Part shown: positions 6,401 to 10,563 of the stretch, in pieces
Position numbering within the stretch: the first letter of the stretch is position 1
Layout of the letters: each line of letters begins with the position of its first letter
NCBI GenBank assembly: GCA_025928125.1
Contig: JAICKD010000053.1
Coordinates: forward strand, 1-10,563
Direction of reading: 5' to 3'
DNA: 10,563 bases
From: Ktedonobacterales bacterium
Lineage (GTDB): Bacteria; Chloroflexota; Ktedonobacteria; Ktedonobacterales; JADMIN01
Notes under the pieces: model-generated
Database searches by the model: none
Told to the model about the DNA's origin: nothing
The model's input: only the letters and a program-made list of their open reading frames with translations
Program-made: the position numbers and the translations under genes

Positions 6401-6523
6401 GGCCGGGGGAATGAATGGAAATGTGCATGAGCACGTCCAGTTGGCAGGTTGTCACCGAAATCTGGAGATAGCCGGTTCATAACGTCAGATACGCTGCGAG
6501 ATCTGGCAGAAGGAGTGTGCGAC

Positions 6524-7558
6524 ATGGCAGCCACGCAACCACAGATGCTCGATGAGGATGCTGGCGCGCGACTTTTGCGGCAGGCATTCGAGAAGTTGGC
6601 ATCGTCCAGCACGGCTAGGTCCGTCGCGGTGGTTGATGATGTCGAGCCGACGGATGCGGAGCTCGCGGAACTCACCAAGGAAGAAGAAGATGCGCTCTAT
6701 GGCAAGGGCGCGGGACACTATGGCGGCGCCGACGGCACTGAAGATGCCTTTCAGAGCTACCTCCACGATATTCGCGGCCTCTCACTGCTGACCCACGAAG
6801 AAGAAATTATCCTTGCCAAACGCTCGCAGGCAGGCGATTCGCGCGCGCGCCGTCGTCTCGTCGAGGCGAATCTGCGCCTGGTGATCTCGATTGCGCGCCG
6901 CTACACCAACTCTGGCGTGCCGCTGATCGATCTCATTCAAGAGGGCAACCTCGGCCTGATGCGCGCCGCCGAGAAGTTCGACTGGCAGCGCGGCTGCCAC
7001 TTTGGCACCTATGCCACCTGGTGGATTCGCCAGGCCATCAGCCGCGCGGCGGGCGAGCAATCGCGCCTGATCCACCTGCCCGAGCATGTCGCGACCCGTC
7101 TGCGCAAGGTGCGCCGCGTCGCCTCGCAGCTCTCACAGGAAAACGGCGGCGATCCCCTGCCAGAGCAGATTGCCGATGCGGCGGGCATGCCGATGGAAGA
7201 AGTTGACGACCTGATGCACATCACCGAGCAACCCGTCTCGCTCGATGCCCCCGCCGACGCCGACAACCGCCTGGCTCTCTCCGATACGCTCGAAGACCCC
7301 GGTGTCCAGACGCCCGCCGATATCGCCTCGCAGCATCTGCTGGGCGAAGAGTTGCATCGCGCGCTCTCGCAACTGACCAGCCGCGAGCGGTCGGTAGTCA
7401 TCCTGCGCTATGGCATCGGCGATGGCCGCAGCCGGACGCTGCTGGAGGTCGGCAAAGAGCTGGGCATCTCGCGCGAGCGGGTCCGGCAACTCGAAATGGT
7501 CGCCCTCACCAAGCTACGTAGCGCCAACTCGACCCAGTCGCTTCGCGAGTGCGTCTAA
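6524..7558 (+). CDS. RNA polymerase sigma factor, sigma-70 family (RpoD/SigA-like)
   Basis: The 344-residue protein directs RNA polymerase to promoters. In order it has an acidic N-terminal extension (1-70), region 1.2 (DAFQSYLHDIRGLSLLT, 74-90), region 2 (about 112-175) with the core-binding LIDLIQEGNLGLMRA and the -10-binding helix GTYATWWIRQAISRA (161-175), region 3 (about 187-235), a region 3.2-like linker with ALSDTLEDPG (251-260), and region 4 (275-334). The region 4 helix-turn-helix is TLLEVGKELGISRERVRQLE (305-324). The start at 6524 is supported by AGAAGGAG 8 nt upstream. An in-frame TTG at 6449 has no such site. Overall it is close to housekeeping sigma factors. However, it lacks an obvious region 1.1 and the region 2.3 segment reads KFDWQRGCHFG where housekeeping forms usually have KFDYRRGYKFS. 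A group 2 (accessory) sigma is therefore as likely as the primary one. The gene is monocistronic: a long non-coding region lies before it and a terminator after it. Confidence 0.95.
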   Translation: MAATQPQMLDEDAGARLLRQAFEKLASSSTARSVAVVDDVEPTDAELAELTKEEEDALYGKGAGHYGGADGTEDAFQSYLHDIRGLSLLTHEEEIILAKRSQAGDSRARRRLVEANLRLVISIARRYTNSGVPLIDLIQEGNLGLMRAAEKFDWQRGCHFGTYATWWIRQAISRAAGEQSRLIHLPEHVATRLRKVRRVASQLSQENGGDPLPEQIADAAGMPMEEVDDLMHITEQPVSLDAPADADNRLALSDTLEDPGVQTPADIASQHLLGEELHRALSQLTSRERSVVILRYGIGDGRSRTLLEVGKELGISRERVRQLEMVALTKLRSANSTQSLRECV

Positions 7559-7586
7559 TATCCCGACGTACTCGCTGCCAATAGAT

Positions 7587-7622
7587 GCGGACGGACGCTA
7601 TTCTGGCGTCCGCCCGTTTTTT
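7587..7622 (+). terminator. Intrinsic terminator of the sigma factor gene
   Basis: GCGGACG (7587-7593) pairs perfectly with CGTCCGC (7607-7613). An alternative register pairs 7592-7598 with 7606-7612 around a 7-nt loop. The stem is followed after three bases by six Ts (7617-7622). It begins 28 bp after the sigma stop codon and separates this unit from the downstream flavoprotein gene. Confidence 0.85.
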
Positions 7623-7664
7623 GTTGCCCGATGAGCACGTATCTCCCGCTGTTCCCTGGCTATC

Positions 7665-7693
7665 TTACCCGACCACGCCTCGCCTGATACACT
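7665..7693 (+). promoter_or_regulatory. Extended -10 promoter for the AGPS-like flavoprotein gene
   Basis: TTACCC (7665-7670, weak -35), a 17-bp spacer, then TACACT (7688-7693) preceded by TG at 7685-7686, which is the extended -10 element. Transcription would start near 7700, about 50 nt before the ATG at 7752. The position, straight after a terminator, supports it. Confidence 0.55.
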
Positions 7694-7751
7694 ATAAAGG
7701 TGGGGATGCCAGATACAGGCATCGCGGAGGGATGGGGAGGGAGCGGCCTAC

Positions 7752-9344
7752 ATGCGACGCTGGAACGGTTGGGGCGACGATACCATCAGTGTGCATCTGC
7801 TGGGTTCGACCGCACGCTATCTGGAGCAGCTCGTCGGGCCAGGCACGCCGCCGCATGACGCGACGCTGGCAGAGGTCATCAAACAGGTTCCCGAACCGCG
7901 CCTGCCAGAGCATCCGCTCGTGACGACCGACGCCGCCGAGCGAGTGCGCCACGCGCGCGGGCAGAGCCTGGGCGACTGGATCGCGCTGCGGAGCGGGCAG
8001 ATCGAGACGTTTCCCGACGGCGTCGCCTATCCCCAGCGCGCCGAGGATGTGGCCGCGCTGCTCGCCTGGGCCGCTACGGTTGGCGCGCGAATCATCCCCT
8101 ATGGCGGCGGCACCAGCGTAGCCGGACACATCAATCCGCTGGCGGGCGATGCTCCTGTGCTGACGGTGGACATGCGCCACATGAACCGGCTGCGCGCCTT
8201 CGACGAGGTCAGCCAGCTTGCCAGCTTCGAGGCAGGCGTGCGCGGCCCCGACCTGGAGGCGCATCTGCGGGCGCGCGGCTATACGCTGGGGCATTTCCCG
8301 CAGTCGTTCGAGTATTCGACGCTCGGCGGCTGGATTGCCACGCGCTCCAGCGGCACGCAGTCGCTCGGCTACGGGCGCATCGAGCAGCGATTCGCCGGGG
8401 GGCAGATGGTCGCGCCGGTCGGCACGCTCGATCTGCCGGTCTTCCCGGCCTCCGCCGCTGGTACCGATCTGCGCGAGGTCGTGCTCGGCTCCGAGGGTCG
8501 GATGGGCATCATCACCGAGGCGACGGTGCGTATCGCGCCGCTGCCAGTGGTCGAGGCGTTCCATGCGGTCTTCTTTCCCACATGGGAGCAGGGCGTTTCC
8601 GCCGCGCGCATGCTCTTGCAGAGTGGCCTGCCGCTCTCGATGGTGCGGCTGAGCACCCCACGCGAGACCGAGACGAATCTCGTACTGGCGGGCCATCGCC
8701 GGATTATTGCCGTGCTGGACCGCTATCTGGCGGTGCGCGGCGCCGGGGCGGAGAAGTGCATGATGGTGCTGGGCTTCGCCGGACGCGAGCCACTGGTGGA
8801 GACGACGCGCAAAGAGGCGCTGGCAATCACCGGGCGACACCAGGGCGTGCATCTGGGGCAGGCGCTTGGCTGGGCGTGGCACAAGAGCCGCTTCCGCACG
8901 CCATATCTGCGCAACACGCTCTGGCAGGCGGGCTACGCGATTGATACCGTCGAGACGGCGACGATCTGGAATAACGTGCCGGAGATGGTGACCGCCATCG
9001 AGGCGGCGCTTTGCGACGGACTGGCGGAGTGGGACGAGCGCGTACACGTCTTTACCCATCTCTCACATCTCTACCGCCACGGCGCCAGCGTCTACACCAC
9101 CTATCTCTACCGGCTGCCGGCCAGCCCGGAGGAGTCGCTCGCCCGCTGGCAGCGGCTGAAGGCGGCGGCGAGCGCGGCCATCGTGGCGCACGGCGGCACC
9201 ATCAGCCACCAGCATGGCGTGGGACGTGACCATCTGCCCTATCTGTCCGCCGAAAAGGGTGATGCTGGCATCGCCGCGATTCAGGCGCTCTGCGCGCACT
9301 TCGATCCGGCGGGCATTATGAATCCGGGCAAGCTGGTGGGGTAG
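7752..9344 (+). CDS. FAD-binding oxidoreductase of the alkyldihydroxyacetonephosphate synthase (AGPS) type
   Basis: The 530-residue protein opens with RRWNGWGD (2-9), the tryptophan-rich start typical of AGPS homologues. Its vanillyl-alcohol-oxidase-type FAD domain (about 85-265) shows PYGGGTSVAGHINP (116-129), the pyrophosphate loop, then FPQSFEYSTLGGWIATRSSG (182-201) and GSEGRMGIITEATVRI (246-261). The C-terminal half is the substrate cap, with GGTISHQHGVGRDH (481-494) and the closing NPGK (524-527). AGPS swaps the acyl group of acyl-dihydroxyacetone phosphate for a fatty alcohol, the step that makes the ether bond of ether lipids. The FAD chemistry there is not a net oxidation. Bacterial homologues are often uncharacterised, and a D-2-hydroxyacid dehydrogenase role is the main alternative. 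The start is set by GGGGAGGGAG (7734-7743) 8 nt upstream. glpD follows in the same direction after 199 bp. Its product makes dihydroxyacetone phosphate, which favours a glycerol-phosphate or lipid role. Confidence 0.88.
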   Translation: MRRWNGWGDDTISVHLLGSTARYLEQLVGPGTPPHDATLAEVIKQVPEPRLPEHPLVTTDAAERVRHARGQSLGDWIALRSGQIETFPDGVAYPQRAEDVAALLAWAATVGARIIPYGGGTSVAGHINPLAGDAPVLTVDMRHMNRLRAFDEVSQLASFEAGVRGPDLEAHLRARGYTLGHFPQSFEYSTLGGWIATRSSGTQSLGYGRIEQRFAGGQMVAPVGTLDLPVFPASAAGTDLREVVLGSEGRMGIITEATVRIAPLPVVEAFHAVFFPTWEQGVSAARMLLQSGLPLSMVRLSTPRETETNLVLAGHRRIIAVLDRYLAVRGAGAEKCMMVLGFAGREPLVETTRKEALAITGRHQGVHLGQALGWAWHKSRFRTPYLRNTLWQAGYAIDTVETATIWNNVPEMVTAIEAALCDGLAEWDERVHVFTHLSHLYRHGASVYTTYLYRLPASPEESLARWQRLKAAASAAIVAHGGTISHQHGVGRDHLPYLSAEKGDAGIAAIQALCAHFDPAGIMNPGKLVG

Positions 9345-9393
9345 CTGCCCCCTCCCCCTAGCCCCTTCCCCCTTTCAGGGAGAGGGGAACCAG
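9345..9393 (+). repeat. G/C-rich intergenic repeat, copy after the AGPS-like gene
   Basis: It starts directly at the stop codon. C-runs at 9348-9352, 9354-9358, 9362-9365 and 9368-9372 have spacers T, TAG and TT, followed by TTTCAGGGAGAGGGGAACCAG. This is the same layout as copies 1 and 2 with a TAG instead of TAA centre. The following GAGGCAGACGC is echoed after copy 2, which suggests the repeat unit extends past the core. The minus strand is quadruplex-capable. Confidence 0.88.
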
Positions 9394-9442
9394 AGGCAGA
9401 CGCACTCTCGGCATTGAAAGGCCGGGGTAGGAAACGGTGGGC

Positions 9443-9509
9443 GGCGTAAACGCCCGGCGGACACGGCCATTTATGGCCCGTTCTCAATTACTCCGGCCAT
9501 TTATGGCCG
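9443..9509. repeat. Cluster of three short palindromes upstream of glpD, two identical
   Basis: GGCGT-AA-ACGCC (9443-9454) is followed by GGCCAT-TT-ATGGCC twice (9465-9478 and 9495-9508; the second extends to 7 bp at 9494-9509). The two identical elements are centred exactly 30 bp apart. All three have a 5- to 7-bp arm either side of a 2-nt centre, like GCGGCT-GA-AGCCGC at 2452-2465. They could be operator sites for glpD, RNA hairpins in the intercistronic message, or members of a dispersed palindrome family. The sequence alone does not decide. Confidence 0.7.
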
Positions 9510-9543
9510 AGAGCCATCCCACTATTACATGGAGAGCAGTCGT

Positions 9544-10563
9544 ATGACGCAGGAACGCGACGCCATCTGGCAGCGCATTGGCGGGCCGTGGGATATCCTG
9601 ATTGTCGGCGGTGGCGTCACTGGCGCGGGGCTGCTGCGCGAGGCGGCGCACCTGGGGCTGCGGGCGCTGCTGGTCGAGCGGCGCGATTTCGCCTGGGGCG
9701 CATCGAGCCGCTCCTCGAAGCTGGTGCATGGCGGGCTGCGCTATCTCGCGCAGGGCGATCTGCGGCTGACACGCGAATCGGTGCGGGCGCGTAACCGGCT
9801 GCTGCGGGTGGGCGCGGGCCTGATCACGCCGCTGGGCTTCCTGCTGCCGGTCTATCGCGGCGAGCGTCCGGGCCGCCGCATGTATGGCGCGGCGCTGGCG
9901 GTCTACGACGCCCTCGGCGCACAGTGGACACATCGCTACCGCGACGCAACTGATTTCTCGCTGCTGGCTCCCTCCGTGGCGCAGGCACGATTGCGTGGCG
10001 GCTTCGCCTATCAGGATGCGCAGACCGATGACGCGCGACTGGTGCTGCGGCTGCTGCGCGAGGCCGAGGCGGCGGGAGGCTGCGCCATCAACTACGTCGC
10101 CGCCGAATCGCTGCTGCGCGAGAGCGACGGGCGAGTAACAGGCGCGCAACTGCGCGATACCGAGGATGGGCGTGTCGGCGAGGCGCGCGCCACCGTCGTC
10201 ATCAACGCGACAGGCGCCTGGGCCGACCATCTACGCGGACAGGCGGGCGGAGCGATGCGGCTGCGGCCCTTGCGCGGCAGCCATCTCGTTTTCCCGGCGT
10301 GGCGCTTCCCGCTGGCGCAGGCCGTCGGCTTCACCCATCCCGCCGATCATCGTCCTGTCTTCGCGCTGCCGTGGGAAGGTGTGACGCTGGTGGGGACGAC
10401 CGATGTCGACCATACGCGCCCGCTCGACGACGAGCCAGCCATCGCGCCGGAGGAGGTCGCCTATCTGATGGAGGCGCTCGACGCGCGCTTCCCGGCGCTG
10501 GAGCTGACGGCGGCCGACGCGATTGCGACGTTCGCGGGGCTGCGTCCGGTGATCGGCTCGGAG
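9544..10563 (+). CDS. glpD: FAD-dependent (aerobic) glycerol-3-phosphate dehydrogenase, C-terminus cut off by the window edge
   Basis: The frame is open to the right edge, giving 340 residues of a family usually 500-560 long. DILIVGGGVTGAG (17-29) is the Rossmann FAD dinucleotide motif, followed by Glu45, which is placed to bind the FAD ribose. SRSSKLVHGGLRYL (55-68) is the diagnostic FAD-G3PDH signature. Further family blocks are FAYQDAQTDDARLVL (154-168), INATGAWAD (220-228), RPLRGSHLVF (241-250), GTTDVDH (284-290) and FAGLRPVI (330-337). The enzyme oxidises sn-glycerol 3-phosphate to dihydroxyacetone phosphate and passes electrons to membrane quinone. It is a peripheral inner-face membrane protein. 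The start at 9544 is set by GGAGAG (9531-9536) 7 nt upstream. An in-frame ATG at 9529 overlaps that site and has none of its own. It is likely transcribed with the AGPS-like gene. The missing part holds the C-terminal cap domain. Confidence 0.95.
   Translation, partial: MTQERDAIWQRIGGPWDILIVGGGVTGAGLLREAAHLGLRALLVERRDFAWGASSRSSKLVHGGLRYLAQGDLRLTRESVRARNRLLRVGAGLITPLGFLLPVYRGERPGRRMYGAALAVYDALGAQWTHRYRDATDFSLLAPSVAQARLRGGFAYQDAQTDDARLVLRLLREAEAAGGCAINYVAAESLLRESDGRVTGAQLRDTEDGRVGEARATVVINATGAWADHLRGQAGGAMRLRPLRGSHLVFPAWRFPLAQAVGFTHPADHRPVFALPWEGVTLVGTTDVDHTRPLDDEPAIAPEEVAYLMEALDARFPALELTAADAIATFAGLRPVIGSE

Larger units (their letters stand above)
5869..6523. other. Long non-coding, hairpin-rich region upstream of the sigma factor gene
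   Basis: No gene is supported here. The few short open frames have no ribosome site or recognisable domain, and base composition is clearly less GC-rich than in the genes. I see perfect small hairpins at 5986-6013 (8 bp), 6094-6106 (5 bp), 6108-6119 (5 bp), 6253-6268 (6 bp, loop GCAT, extendable by TGAC/GTCA at 6242-6245 and 6269-6272) and 6315-6334 (6 bp). A pair of mutually exclusive stems lies at 6344-6372. I looked for tRNA T-arm patterns on both strands and found none. It may hold an unrecognised small RNA or an extended control region for the sigma gene. Confidence 0.5.

Noticed and set aside
5869..6460. tRNA gene suspected from GGTTC-type strings
   Set aside because: No T-arm with 5-7-5 geometry or matching acceptor stem was found on either strand.
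6449..6523. TTG start adding 25 residues to the sigma factor
   Set aside because: No ribosome site precedes it, and it lies inside the 11-bp inverted repeat. ATG 6524 has AGAAGGAG at ideal spacing.
7692..9059. Long open frame (455 codons) on the minus strand opposite the AGPS-like gene
   Set aside because: It is an antisense shadow of a well-supported gene in GC-rich DNA. The translation is Arg/His/Gln-rich with no domain and no ribosome site.
9484..10230. Minus-strand open frame of 248 codons opposite glpD
   Set aside because: GlpD motifs on the plus strand are unambiguous, and the antisense product is low in recognisable features.

Overview
The window looks like chromosomal DNA from a GC-rich bacterium. 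Codons strongly prefer G or C in third position, intergenic gaps carry GC-rich palindromic repeats, and the gene mix is an S9A prolyl oligopeptidase, ABC exporter genes, an RpoD-like sigma factor, an alkyl-DHAP-synthase-like flavoprotein and GlpD. This is compatible with Chloroflexota (for example Ktedonobacteria-like lineages). That placement is an impression from style, not a phylogenetic result. I see no phage, plasmid, transposase, CRISPR, tRNA or rRNA signature.

Left part, minus strand (1-3171). Three genes read leftward: a GNAT acetyltransferase (2632-3171), an alpha/beta hydrolase (1512-2345) with its own good sigma-70-type promoter, and a prolyl oligopeptidase-family peptidase (1433 to beyond the left edge). 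A hairpin-forming G/C-rich palindrome sits between the last two.

Centre, plus strand (3402-5758). Starting divergently from the acetyltransferase is a two-gene ABC-2 export system, ATPase then membrane permease. The genes are separated by 287 bp containing copies of a G-quadruplex-capable repeat. Two more copies follow the permease. A roughly 650-bp non-coding stretch, rich in small hairpins, then leads to a sigma-70-family factor of 344 residues (6524-7558), which is closed by a clear intrinsic terminator.

Right part, plus strand (7665-10563). A promoter with an extended -10 drives an FAD-linked oxidoreductase of the alkyldihydroxyacetonephosphate synthase type (7752-9344). FAD-dependent glycerol-3-phosphate dehydrogenase glpD follows (9544 to beyond the right edge). 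GlpD makes dihydroxyacetone phosphate and AGPS-type enzymes act on acylated dihydroxyacetone phosphate, so the pair suggests glycerol-phosphate or ether-lipid metabolism. The gap between them holds one more copy of the G/C repeat and a cluster of short palindromes. Two of these are identical and centred exactly 30 bp apart, just upstream of glpD.

Most of the window is ordinary. The items most worth a second look are the intergenic repeat family (38 nt identical between two oppositely oriented copies 1.4 kb apart), the hairpin-rich region before the sigma gene, and the AGPS-like/GlpD pairing with its spaced palindromes.
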